Origin: Komagataeibacter nataicola
GTDB lineage: Bacteria; Pseudomonadota; Alphaproteobacteria; Acetobacterales; Acetobacteraceae
Direction: 5' to 3'
NCBI RefSeq assembly: GCF_003207795.1
Contig: NZ_NIRT01000014.1
Span: 1-64,000, forward strand
Length of the DNA stretch: 64,000 bases
The notes under the pieces were generated by a model. It made no database searches and was not told the DNA's origin. It saw only the letters and a list, made by a program, of their open reading frames with translations. The first letter of the stretch is position 1; the number at the start of each line of letters is the position of its first letter. Below, piece after piece: positions 51,345-59,834 of the stretch. Made by a program: the position numbers and the translations under genes.

Positions 51345-52069
51345 GCCGGGCTGCCTGCCCATGTGGGCTGCGGCGTGTCATAGGCGCGTTGCAGCATGCC
51401 GGGCGTGAGGATGCGGGCGGTCTCGCCCCAGATGGCCTGCCCGCCTGACAGCAGCACCACATGCGGAAAACAGGTGCGGATCTGGTGCATGTCATGCAGC
51501 ACGGCGATGATGGTGCGGCCCTGCGCGTGCCATTCACGCACCAGTGCCAGCAGGTCCTGCGTGGTGGGGGCATCCAGCGCCGTGAACGGTTCATCGAGCA
51601 TGATGACGGTGGCATCGGTCATGAGCAGGCGCGCGAACAGAAGGCGCTGGAACTGCCCTGCCGAGAGTGCGTCGATCATGCGCCCGGCCTGTTTCTCCAG
51701 CCCCACGCGGCGCAGCGCATCGGCCGCGCGCTGGCGCACCGTGCGGCCTGCGGCACCAAAGGCCCCGGTCTGCCGCCATGCGCCACTGAGCACCATGTCC
51801 GTAACACTGATGGGAAAGGCGCGGTCAATGATGCGGGCCTGCGGCAGGTAGCCAAAATCCTGCGCGCGCAGCCCGCCAAGCGTAATCCTGCCCGCCGCAA
51901 GCGGCACCTCGCCAAGTATGGCGCGCAGCAGGGTGGACTTGCCCGCGCCATTGGCGCCCGCGATGGCGGTCATGCTGCCGGGTGGGAAGCTGCCGGTTAC
52001 ATGCTGCCATACCGGCGTGCCGTGCAGCGTGACCCCCGCATCATCCAGCCCGATGGCGCCATAGCTCAT
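51341..52069 (-). CDS. znuC: Zinc (metal) ABC transporter ATPase
   Basis: 242 residues from ATG 52069, which overlaps the stop of the small leader gene (ATGA). Walker A GANGAGKSTLLRAILG, Q-loop FGYLPQ, signature ALSAGQFQRL, Walker B ATVIMLDEPFTALDA and switch His in AVLHDMHQI are all intact. Supplies energy for zinc uptake. Confidence 0.92.
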   Translation of the reverse strand: MSYGAIGLDDAGVTLHGTPVWQHVTGSFPPGSMTAIAGANGAGKSTLLRAILGEVPLAAGRITLGGLRAQDFGYLPQARIIDRAFPISVTDMVLSGAWRQTGAFGAAGRTVRQRAADALRRVGLEKQAGRMIDALSAGQFQRLLFARLLMTDATVIMLDEPFTALDAPTTQDLLALVREWHAQGRTIIAVLHDMHQIRTCFPHVVLLSGGQAIWGETARILTPGMLQRAYDTPQPTWAGSPA

Positions 52070-52263
52070 GGCTGGGCCACGGCCCAGGCCACCAGCCCCC
52101 ATAACAGGCCGCAGGGCAGCGCCATGCACACCAGACGCTGCCACCCCGCGCGGGCCATCCATGTAAGCGGCAGGGGCGTTGGTGCTCCGGGGGCAGGGTG
52201 GGGCATTGTCGTGGTGCTGTCCTGCGGGGCATGGCGGGCGGCAGACGGGGACGGGAATGGCAT
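52066..52263 (-). CDS. Small membrane protein at the head of the znu operon
   Basis: 65 residues from ATG 52263: a Pro/Ala-rich start (MPFPSPSAARHAPQDSTTT) and one C-terminal membrane span (LVCMALPCGLLWGLVAWAV). It lies 15 bases downstream of the Zur-like palindrome and overlaps znuC. Similar unannotated small proteins head znu operons in some alphaproteobacteria, but the role is unknown; a regulator of the permease or a leader are possibilities. Confidence 0.55.
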   Translation of the reverse strand: MPFPSPSAARHAPQDSTTTMPHPAPGAPTPLPLTWMARAGWQRLVCMALPCGLLWGLVAWAVAQP

Positions 52264-52277
52264 GGGAACGCCCAAAG

Positions 52278-52292
52278 TGTTATAATATAACA
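52278..52292. promoter_or_regulatory. Zur-box-like operator of the zinc uptake operon
   Basis: TGTTATAATATAACA, a perfect 7-1-7 palindrome of the type bound by Zur in alphaproteobacteria (GTTATNNNATAAC core). 15 bases before the first gene of the operon; it probably overlaps the promoter. lysE is divergent from it. Confidence 0.75.
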
Positions 52293-52375
52293 TCCGTTTA
52301 CAGCACAGGCTTGCCATCCGTCAAGCGAAGGCTGCATTGTTACGCCATGCGCATGACACGATCGGGGTGGAACGG

Positions 52376-53005
52376 GTGAGCTTTCATACATGGCTGCTGT
52401 TTGCCGCGACCGCCTTCCTGCTCTCGGCCATGCCGGGGCCGAACATGATGCATGTCATGTCCATCAGCGTGCGCCAGGGCCTGCTGCGCAGCACGGGGGT
52501 CATGGCGGGGTGCATGCTGGCCATTGTGCTGGTGGTGTGCGCCTCACTCGCGGGCATGGCGGGCGTGCTGGCAACGTCGCCCCGGCTGTTTGCGGTGCTG
52601 CGCGTAATGGGGGCGGCGTATCTGGTGTTTCTGGGCGTGCGGGTGTGGATGGCGCGCGACACTGAAGGCGAGGGCGCGCAGGCGGCGGATGCGTGGCCGC
52701 CCGCCGCATGGCATGACCTGTTCCGTGATGGATTCCTGACCGGCATCAGCAACCCCAAGCTGCTGCTGTTTGCGGCGGCCTTCCTGCCGCAGTTCGTCAA
52801 TCCCGCCGTCCCGCACATGCCGCAATATGTGCTGCTGGTTGTGACCTTCGTGCTGGTGGAGGCGTTCTGGTACCTGGTTTATGCAGGCGGCGGGCGCATG
52901 CTGTCGGCATGGCTGCGCAGGCCGGCGGTGCGGCGGGTCTTTGGTATTGTGACCGGGCTGGTGTTCATGGGGTTCGGCGCCATGCTGCTGCTGACGCGGG
53001 TCTAG
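52376..53005 (+). CDS. LysE/RhtB family exporter
   Basis: About 209 residues from GTG 52376 (GGGGTGG upstream); a TTG start at 52337 would add 13 residues. Six hydrophobic spans. ATAFLLSAMPGPNMMHVMSI is the family motif with the PGPN kink, and GFLTGISNPKLLLFAAAFLP the second repeat. Exports amino acids or small metabolites; substrate unknown. It shares the divergent intergenic region with the znu operon. Confidence 0.88.
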   Translation: MSFHTWLLFAATAFLLSAMPGPNMMHVMSISVRQGLLRSTGVMAGCMLAIVLVVCASLAGMAGVLATSPRLFAVLRVMGAAYLVFLGVRVWMARDTEGEGAQAADAWPPAAWHDLFRDGFLTGISNPKLLLFAAAFLPQFVNPAVPHMPQYVLLVVTFVLVEAFWYLVYAGGGRMLSAWLRRPAVRRVFGIVTGLVFMGFGAMLLLTRV

Positions 53006-53400
53006 GTAGCCTGATTTTAAGACAGCTTATGGGATGAATGTTCTCGGTGGCACTTTCTGCCTGATGGAATGCGGGCAGGGTGGCTGACAGGGCCCGCGCC
53101 ATTTTGCCTTTGTCCGGTATTGCGGTGCAGCTTTGTGGAAACACTTCGGGCGGCATGTGTGTTTCAGTATCGATTCCATATAGTTGTGCAGCATCGGGCT
53201 ATGCTTTCTGCAAAAGCGGGGTCATCAGTAAAGTAGGCGCATCTATATACAGTCATATATAGACATCTGTATCTATAAGGACACAGTCATGCGCTATGTG
53301 ACGATTACGTGATTAATATATTTATGCTGATATAGACGCTGCGGCAGGTGGGTTATATACGGCCATACATGTTCAAAATGGCTAACGAAATGGAACCAGC
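53006..53400. promoter_or_regulatory. Upstream region of the second TonB receptor
   Basis: No gene. AT-rich with repeated TATATA/TCTATA words between 53230 and 53350, probably promoter DNA. No clear Fur box or riboswitch found. Confidence 0.35.
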
Positions 53401-55740
53401 ATGGCCAGAATGACCGCAGGTATGGCGTGGATGCTTTCGGCCAGTCTTGGCGCACTGCTCATCCCCTCCGCTTACGCACAGGGCACGGATGCGGACAAAG
53501 GCAAAAAAGCCCTCTCGACCGCCAAAAGCACCGCTGCCACCGATAATGCCGTAGGCTCCGCCAATGCGGAGGAAATGACCGTGATCGGCCACCACCGCAT
53601 GGTGGCGGGTGCCGCGGCCAACTATAATAAAAAGATGGCCAATCTCGGCCCGCTTGGCACGCGCCGCACGCTTGATACGCCCATGTCGATCATGACCGTG
53701 CCGCATGACGTGATCGTCAACCAGCAGGCGCGTAACATCAACGACCTGATGCAGTACATTCCGTCTGTGCAGCTTGAAACGCGCGCCGATCCCGGCACCA
53801 GCCGCCCGCAGTCACGCGGGTTCGAGGCGGATGTGATCTCCAACAGCCGCATCGACGGGCTGAACGCCTTTACGGTTACGCCCTATGCCGCCGAGCAGTT
53901 TGACAACGTGCAGGTGCTCAACGGCCTTGCCGGCGCCATGTACGGGCCCCAGAACCCGGCGGGTACGTTCGAATACGGCCTCAAGCGCCCGACCGACGAG
54001 CGCATCAACCGCCTTGTGGTGGGTGTGGATTCCGTTGGCACGCTGATGGAAAACGTCGATGCATCAGGCCGCGCGGGCAGGCATGGCTGGTTTGGCTACC
54101 GCATCAACCTGCTGCATGGCGATGGCACGTCCTATGTGCAGGACAGCTGGGTGCGCCGTAACATGGTCAGCGCCGATTTCGATATCCATTTTGATCGCGA
54201 TACCGTGCTGGAGCTTGATGCCAGCCATTACACGTTCGATGAGCGCGGCATGCCCGCGGGCGTCAACCTCAAGGGCTACCAGCTGCCCACCGCCCCTGAC
54301 CTGGGCAAGCCCCATATGGGCCAGGAATATTCGGGCTACAATTCCGAGAACAACGTCTTCCTCGCCAAGCTCAGGCACCGGATCAATGATAACTGGAGCT
54401 TCGTCATCGGCGGGCTTTACCAGGATTCCGGGCGGCAGGTGTTTGAATCAGCCGACTCGCTGATTAACAACTCCGGTGGCTATACGCAGTCCCTCTCCGC
54501 CGCCACCACGGTCAATGACTTCAAGGTCGGCAGTAACATGGCCTATATCAATGGTCATGTGCGCACGGGCTTCATCAGGCATGATCTGGTCATTGGCACC
54601 AATGGCTACATGGAAGGCGGCTACAACCCGCTGAGCGGGCAGAGCTATACGGCCGTCAAGTCGGGTTCGCTCTATAACCCCACCGTGGCGCCCAATGGTC
54701 CGCAGCCCTATTACAACGGCAAGTATGAATCGCAGTACGTGCGCTACCAGTCGATGATTCTGGGCGATACGGTGCATTTCAACAAGCACTGGTCGGTCAT
54801 GGGCACGCTGGCATGGAGCTGGCTGGATCAGGACGCCACCGGCACCACGACGGCCGAGAAGAACACTACGAGCATCGAAAACGGTTATACCGTCACCACA
54901 ACGCATCTGGCCAAGGGTGCGACCACCAACAGCCGCGCCAATGCGGCCTTCAGCCCCATGGCCAGCCTGGTTTACAAGCCGACCGACAACCAGACCGCCT
55001 ATTTCACCTATGGCCGCTCGCTGCAGGCGGGCACAACCGCCCCAGCCGACGCGCTCAACGCCAATGGCCTTACCTCCCCCGTGCATAGCGAGGAATATGA
55101 GGTGGGCTACAAGATGCAGTGGCGCCAGATGCAGTTCAACGTGGCGGGTTTCCGCGCCACGCGTAGCTATGCCTTCTATGAAGGCAGCAACACGCTGTAT
55201 GGCAATTTTGGCATGCAGCGTAATTATGGCGTGGAGTTCCAGGCCATGGGCCACATCACGCCCCGCCTGTCGGTTATTGGCGGCATGACCTGGATCGATG
55301 CCGAGGTGACCCATGCAGCCTTTGCCGCCCTCAACAACAAGGAAGTTGTGGGTGTGGCCCCGCTGCAGGCCAATGCGCTGATGGATTACCGCATTCCGTT
55401 CCCGCGTGGCTTTGCCCTCAATGGTCTGGCGGTCAATGCCAACGTGCATTACACGGGCCGCCGCGCGGCGGATATTACGAATTCGACCTATGCCGGTTCC
55501 TACGTAACGCTGGATATGGGCCTGCGTTATCCGTTCCGTGCGGCGAAGCACCCGTGGATGGCGCGCTTTGGCGTAACGAACGTGGCCAATGAGCGGTACT
55601 GGTCCTCGGTCTATAACGGCACGGTCTCGAGTGCGGGTGTTACGACCAAGGATCCGACGGCCGCGTCGCTCAACAGTGGCAGCGCCGCCTATGCCGGCAT
55701 GCCGCGCGCCTTCCACTTCACACTGGAAGCCGACTTCTGA
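53401..55740 (+). CDS. TonB-dependent siderophore-type receptor
   Basis: 779 residues, complete. Signal peptide ends SAYAQG (about 26). Low-complexity linker, then a possible TonB box EEMTVIGHH at about 59-67. Plug domain: DTPMSIMTVPHDVIVNQQAR, IPSVQLETRADPGTSRPQSR, GFEADVISNSRIDGL. Barrel from about 200 to the end, finishing FTLEADF. The plug resembles FhuA/FcuA-type ferric-siderophore receptors. Ligand unknown. No TonB/ExbBD or sigma/anti-sigma pair adjoins it. Followed by a truncated double-hairpin repeat. Confidence 0.92.
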   Translation: MARMTAGMAWMLSASLGALLIPSAYAQGTDADKGKKALSTAKSTAATDNAVGSANAEEMTVIGHHRMVAGAAANYNKKMANLGPLGTRRTLDTPMSIMTVPHDVIVNQQARNINDLMQYIPSVQLETRADPGTSRPQSRGFEADVISNSRIDGLNAFTVTPYAAEQFDNVQVLNGLAGAMYGPQNPAGTFEYGLKRPTDERINRLVVGVDSVGTLMENVDASGRAGRHGWFGYRINLLHGDGTSYVQDSWVRRNMVSADFDIHFDRDTVLELDASHYTFDERGMPAGVNLKGYQLPTAPDLGKPHMGQEYSGYNSENNVFLAKLRHRINDNWSFVIGGLYQDSGRQVFESADSLINNSGGYTQSLSAATTVNDFKVGSNMAYINGHVRTGFIRHDLVIGTNGYMEGGYNPLSGQSYTAVKSGSLYNPTVAPNGPQPYYNGKYESQYVRYQSMILGDTVHFNKHWSVMGTLAWSWLDQDATGTTTAEKNTTSIENGYTVTTTHLAKGATTNSRANAAFSPMASLVYKPTDNQTAYFTYGRSLQAGTTAPADALNANGLTSPVHSEEYEVGYKMQWRQMQFNVAGFRATRSYAFYEGSNTLYGNFGMQRNYGVEFQAMGHITPRLSVIGGMTWIDAEVTHAAFAALNNKEVVGVAPLQANALMDYRIPFPRGFALNGLAVNANVHYTGRRAADITNSTYAGSYVTLDMGLRYPFRAAKHPWMARFGVTNVANERYWSSVYNGTVSSAGVTTKDPTAASLNSGSAAYAGMPRAFHFTLEADF

Positions 55741-55760
55741 AAACGCTGCACAAAAAACAG

Positions 55761-55815
55761 TAAAAGTTTTTGGGTGCCGCCTTTTTTCAAAAAGGCGGCA
55801 TTCTTTTCAAGAAGT
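55761..55815. repeat. Dispersed element, copy 7 (half copy)
   Basis: GTAAAAGTTTTTGGG and the GCCGCC/GGCGGC hairpin are present; the second hairpin and right arm are missing after TTCTTTTCAAGAAG. Confidence 0.75.
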
Positions 55816-55905
55816 GCCGCGCACCCGCTTGTGATGGCGGGCAGGGGCGCGAAAGGCAGGTGGTGTGCCCATATTCCCTTCAACCATAAGGGAAGGAACG
55901 CCACC

Positions 55906-57360
55906 ATGACCGAACCCACGACCCCGACATTCACCGACTGCCCCATCAGGCTCGATGCCACCGGCACCCGGCGCGAGAAGGACTCGATGGGCGCGATTGA
56001 CGTGCCCGCCAGCCATTACTGGGGTGCCCAGACGCAGCGCAGCCTCGTGCATTTCTCGATCGGGCGCGATCATATGCCCATCGAGGTCTGTCATGCCTAC
56101 GGCATCGTGAAAAAGGCGGCGGCCCAGGTCAATGCCGCCGACGGGCGCATGCCGCAATGGAAGGCCGACGCCATCAGCCGCGTGGCTGATGAAGTGATTG
56201 CGGGCAAGCTCGATTCCGAATTCCCGCTCTTTGTCTGGCAGACCGGATCGGGCACCCAGACGAACATGAACGTGAACGAGGTGATCGCAAATCGCGCCAT
56301 CCAGTGCCTTGGCGGCACGGTCGGTTCCAAAAGTCCGGTTCACCCCAATGATGACGTGAACATGGGGCAGTCGAGCAATGACTCGTTTCCCACTGCCATG
56401 CATGTCGCCACCTTGCTGGAAATCGACAGCCGCCTGCTGCCGCGCGTGCGTGAACTGATTGAAAGCCTGCGCAGCAAGGCAGAGGAATGGATGCAGGTGG
56501 TCAAGATTGGCCGCACCCATTTGCAGGATGCCGTGCCGCTTACGGTGGGGCAGGAATGGTCGGGCTGGGCGCAGCAGCTTGAAGATGCGCTTGAGGCGGT
56601 CGAGGCCGCGCGGCCGGGTCTGTTGCAGCTTGCGGCGGGCGGCACGGCGGTGGGCACGGGGCTGAACGCGCCGCCGGGCTTCAGCCGCGCCATAGCAAAG
56701 CGCATCGCTACCCTGACCGATAAGCCCTTTGTCACCGCGCCCAACAAATTCGCGGCGCTTGGCGGGCTGGATGCCATGGTGCGGGCTTCCGCCGGGCTGC
56801 GCGGGGTGGCCGTAACCCTGCTCAAGATCGCCAATGACATGCGCCTGCTCGGCTCCGGCCCGCGCTGCGGGCTGGGTGAACTGCACCTGCCGGAAAACGA
56901 ACCCGGCTCCTCCATCATGCCCGGCAAGGTCAACCCGACCCAGTGCGAGGCGATGGTGATGATCTGCACGCAGGTGCTTGGCAATGACGCCACGGTGGCG
57001 TTTGCGGGCAGTCAGGGCCAGCTTGACCTGAACGTGATGCGCCCGGTGATCGTGGCCAATGTGCTGCATGCCATCCGCATCCTGGCCGATGGCTGCCACA
57101 ACTTCCGTGTGTTTTCAGTGGAGGGCACCACGCTCAACCGCAAGCGCATTGATGCTTACGTGGCGGGTTCGGTCATGCTGGTTACCGCCCTCAGCCCCGA
57201 GATCGGTTACGATCGCGCTTCCGCCATTGCGCATCAGGCCATGGAGCATGACATCAGCCTGCGTGAAGCCGCATTGGCCTCCGGCTTTGTCGATGGCGCA
57301 ACCTTTGACCGGCTGGTCCGCCCGCTCGACATGGTGGGCAAGGGCGTGGGCGGCGCCTGA
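55906..57360 (+). CDS. fumC: Fumarate hydratase, class II
   Basis: 484 residues from ATG 55906 (AAGGAA upstream). TCA cycle: fumarate to malate. The superfamily signature GSSIMPGKVNPTQCE (about 338-352) and the substrate-binding GSGTQTNMNVNEV and GRTHLQDAVPLTVGQEWSGW motifs are complete. The N-terminus is about 20 residues longer than E. coli FumC. Oxygen-stable class without iron-sulfur cluster, which fits an obligately aerobic acetic acid bacterium. Convergent with the lactonase gene across a double-hairpin repeat. Confidence 0.96.
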   Translation: MTEPTTPTFTDCPIRLDATGTRREKDSMGAIDVPASHYWGAQTQRSLVHFSIGRDHMPIEVCHAYGIVKKAAAQVNAADGRMPQWKADAISRVADEVIAGKLDSEFPLFVWQTGSGTQTNMNVNEVIANRAIQCLGGTVGSKSPVHPNDDVNMGQSSNDSFPTAMHVATLLEIDSRLLPRVRELIESLRSKAEEWMQVVKIGRTHLQDAVPLTVGQEWSGWAQQLEDALEAVEAARPGLLQLAAGGTAVGTGLNAPPGFSRAIAKRIATLTDKPFVTAPNKFAALGGLDAMVRASAGLRGVAVTLLKIANDMRLLGSGPRCGLGELHLPENEPGSSIMPGKVNPTQCEAMVMICTQVLGNDATVAFAGSQGQLDLNVMRPVIVANVLHAIRILADGCHNFRVFSVEGTTLNRKRIDAYVAGSVMLVTALSPEIGYDRASAIAHQAMEHDISLREAALASGFVDGATFDRLVRPLDMVGKGVGGA

Positions 57361-57364
57361 GCGG

Positions 57365-57450
57365 ATAAAAGTTTTTGGTGAAGCTTTTTTCAAAAAGCTT
57401 CGAAGAACGCCGCCTTTTTGAAAAAAGGCGGCACCCAAAAACTTTTATTT
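57365..57450. repeat. Dispersed double-hairpin element, copy 8 (near-consensus, inverted order)
   Basis: ATAAAAGTTTTTGGTGAAGC at the left; GAAGCTTTTT hairpin first, GCCGCC/GGCGGC second; ends CACCCAAAAACTTTTATT. It is the reverse orientation of copy 6 and sits between two convergent genes. Confidence 0.85.
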
Positions 57451-57464
57451 TTTAAGGCAGGTTT

Positions 57465-58676
57465 CTAAGAGGGCGCAGCCCCCTGCGTGTTGACCTGCAG
57501 CGTGAACAGCGTATCGCCCGCGCACATGAACACCACATCGCGCTTGGGGCCGCCAAAGGTCAGGTTCGACACCCCGCGCGGCAGGCGGATGCGCCCGATC
57601 ATGTGGCCGTGGGGGTTGTACACCACCACGCCACACAGCCCCAGCGGCCCGTTGGCCCCGCACCACAGATTGCCGAAAATGTCGGTGCGCATGCCATCGG
57701 GAACCATTGCATGCCCGTTGAGCATCATGTCAGCAAACGGGCGGAGGTTGCGCACTTCGCTGCCTGCCACGTCGGCGGCATGGATGCGCCCGTCGCCGCC
57801 ATGGCCATCCTGCCCCGGTCCCGGCCCGTCGGAAATGACATAGACAATCCGGCCATCGGGCGAGAAGGCAATGCCGTTGGGGTCGGGCAACTGCTTTTCG
57901 GTCAGCACGGCCTTCACCTCGCCCGTGGCGGGGTCGATGCGGAAGACATGGTCCTCCTGCCGCCTGCTGCCACCAAACTCGGTCATGACCTCGCCATCAA
58001 GGTTCCAGCGCTCCACGCCCTCGCGGTTGGCGGGGTTGCCCGGCGCATCGGGGTGGCCCTCCACGATCGTGTCGCCATAGCCCGGATCGGTAAACCAGAT
58101 GCTGCCATCGGGGTGGACGGCAAGGTCGTTGGGCGAGTTCAGCGGCGCGCCATTGTAGCGGTCGGCCAGCACGCGGCATGAGCCGTCATGCTCCCAGCGC
58201 ACCACGCGGCGCAGGCCGTGCTCGCAACTGACCAGGCGGCCTTCATTGTCAAAGATGTTGCCGTTGCTGTGATAGGACGGGCTGCGGAAAAGCGAGACGG
58301 CCCCGTTCTCCCACAGATAGCGGTACTGCACGGCGCGGATGGTGTCACTGAGCAGCAGGAAGCGCCCTTCGCTGCACCAGGCCGGGCCTTCCAGCCAGCC
58401 GCCGCCGCGCCATGCCAGCTTCAGGCTGGCATTGGCGTAGGCCAGATTGCCAAAGCTGGGGTCAAGCACCAGAATATCGGGGTCGGGCAGGGGCGTGACG
58501 GGGGCGTCAGTGCCCCATTGCCGGGGCGGGTTCGATACCACGCTGGGCGGCTGGGGCAGGCCGTCGGGGCTGGCGGCCCGGGCGGATTGCCCGATGCTCC
58601 ATAGTCCGCCTGCGGCCAGCCCCCCGGCAAGCATGGCCCGTCGGCCAGGATTGAACGGATGGATGACTGGCGGCAT
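57465..58676 (-). CDS. Tat-exported SMP-30/gluconolactonase-family lactonase
   Basis: About 403 residues from ATG 58676 (GGGAGG 6 bases upstream). The N-terminus FNPGRRAMLAGGLAAGGLWS is a twin-arginine signal. The six-bladed propeller shows family motifs: EGPAWCSEGRFLLLSD with the metal-binding Glu, NSPNDLAVHPDGSIWFTDPG with Asn/Asp ligands, and LPDPNGIAFSPDGRIVYV. Periplasmic sugar-lactone hydrolysis, for example glucono-lactone from periplasmic glucose oxidation, fits acetic acid bacterial metabolism. The substrate is inferred. In-frame sequence upstream crosses a repeat and is not coding. Confidence 0.88.
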   Translation of the reverse strand: MPPVIHPFNPGRRAMLAGGLAAGGLWSIGQSARAASPDGLPQPPSVVSNPPRQWGTDAPVTPLPDPDILVLDPSFGNLAYANASLKLAWRGGGWLEGPAWCSEGRFLLLSDTIRAVQYRYLWENGAVSLFRSPSYHSNGNIFDNEGRLVSCEHGLRRVVRWEHDGSCRVLADRYNGAPLNSPNDLAVHPDGSIWFTDPGYGDTIVEGHPDAPGNPANREGVERWNLDGEVMTEFGGSRRQEDHVFRIDPATGEVKAVLTEKQLPDPNGIAFSPDGRIVYVISDGPGPGQDGHGGDGRIHAADVAGSEVRNLRPFADMMLNGHAMVPDGMRTDIFGNLWCGANGPLGLCGVVVYNPHGHMIGRIRLPRGVSNLTFGGPKRDVVFMCAGDTLFTLQVNTQGAAPS

Positions 58677-58761
58677 GGCGGCCTCCCTTTGATGATGATG
58701 GATCACGACATGAAAACCCGACCCCCGAAGAGGCCGGATGACGCCGCATGAATGTCGATCC

Positions 58762-58833
58762 TGAAAGGTTGTGGTGAAGTTTTCTTCAAAAAGCTTTGGA
58801 AAAACGGGCGCTTTTTTAAAAAGGCGGTTTTCA
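58762..58833. repeat. Dispersed double-hairpin element, copy 9 (degenerate)
   Basis: AAAGGTTGTGGTGAAG... and ...AAAAAGGCGG with many stem mismatches. Lies between the lactonase start and the end of the monooxygenase gene. Confidence 0.6.
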
Positions 58834-59145
58834 GTTCTGAATATCCTGAAGCACTTCAAAGCCTTCGAACACCGGCGGCCCCGCCATGAGCGGCTTGCGG
58901 TTGCCCGCATGCGCGTGGGCGGCGCGGAACTGCTCGGACTGGGTCCAGCCTAAAAACGCCTCATAGGATTCCCACACGGTGTGCGAGGCGTAGAGGATGT
59001 AGTCCTCATGCGCGGGGCCCTTGAGGAACTGGAAGCTGACAAAACCGGGCACGGTGCGCAGGTGCACCTCGCGGCCGAGCCAGCGTTCACGGAATTCGGC
59101 CTCGTTCTCGGGCGGGATGCGGAAACGGTTCATGGCGATATACAT
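58831..59145 (-). CDS. Antibiotic biosynthesis monooxygenase (ABM) domain protein
   Basis: 104 residues, a dimeric ferredoxin-like barrel: MYIAMNRFRIPPENEAEFRE, then LRTVPGFVSFQFLKG, SHTVWESYEAFLGWTQSEQF and FRAAHAHAGNRK. The pattern and the terminal FEGFEVLQ are closest to HmoA/IsdG-like proteins, some of which degrade heme; the heme His/Asn/Trp set cannot be confirmed by eye. It may instead be a small-molecule oxygenase. Single gene; the end touches copy 9 of the repeat. Confidence 0.8.
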   Translation of the reverse strand: MYIAMNRFRIPPENEAEFRERWLGREVHLRTVPGFVSFQFLKGPAHEDYILYASHTVWESYEAFLGWTQSEQFRAAHAHAGNRKPLMAGPPVFEGFEVLQDIQN

Positions 59146-59220
59146 GTCTGGCTTCTCCTCAAAAGCTGCCCTGAAAGCCTGCCTGCGCCCTGCCCGAAAA
59201 TAAACCCTTGATAAAAAAAC

Positions 59221-59287
59221 TGATAAAAGTTTCTGGGTGCCGCCTTTTTCAAAAAGGCGGCATTTTCTGACGCTTCTCGAAAAAAAC
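59221..59287. repeat. Dispersed double-hairpin element, copy 10 (second half diverged)
   Basis: TGATAAAAGTTTCTGGG, GCCGCC/GGCGGC hairpin intact; the second hairpin is reduced to CTTCTCGAAAAAAAC. Confidence 0.7.
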
Positions 59288-59384
59288 AGCCTTGAGGAAG
59301 GGCCATGTGCCGCAGGTCAGGTGATGACATTGCGGTGTATCGAGGTGCTAGCAACCTGCCCTTTCATCAGGCGGGGGGTGCCTT

Positions 59385-59723
59385 TCAGCGGCGTTCTGAA
59401 TCCGCGCCGCTGCCTTCATCGGTAATACCGGAGCGCGATGGTGCGTCCGAGCCGGGTTCCACCATCCGGCTCATGCGGGCAACACCTGCATCATCGCCAA
59501 ACCCTTGTGCCGGAACACGGCGGCGGGGGGCGGGGTTTTCCATCAGCACGTTGGCCAGCGCCTCGGGGTCGGTGCGTTCGGCTTCATCAAACAGTTCATC
59601 GGCGCGCGTCTGGTCGCCCGCGCGTTCGGCGCGCAGGCCGGCCTCGGCCAGATGGCGGGCTGTGGCGTGCTTGTTTTCACCGGCATCACCGGGGCGGTCG
59701 TCATCATTCATCGAACGGGGCAT
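59385..59723 (-). CDS. Small disordered hypothetical protein behind the VirB-like genes
   Basis: About 112 residues from ATG 59723. Charged and Pro/Gly-rich at both ends with a helical middle (ATARHLAEAGLRAERAGDQT, RADELFDEAERTDPEALANV). No signal peptide. Same strand as the VirB10-like gene, 111 bases after it, so it could be in the same transcript. Function unknown. Confidence 0.55.
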   Translation of the reverse strand: MPRSMNDDDRPGDAGENKHATARHLAEAGLRAERAGDQTRADELFDEAERTDPEALANVLMENPAPRRRVPAQGFGDDAGVARMSRMVEPGSDAPSRSGITDEGSGADSERR

Positions 59724-59834
59724 GGGCCTGCCTTTCGTGTCATGTTGCGGGCCGGGTGGCCCATGGGCAGACAACACGCGGGGCGGGGTCATGGTTCACC
59801 AGGGCTTTCACGCACCGCCACATGGCAGCCATGG

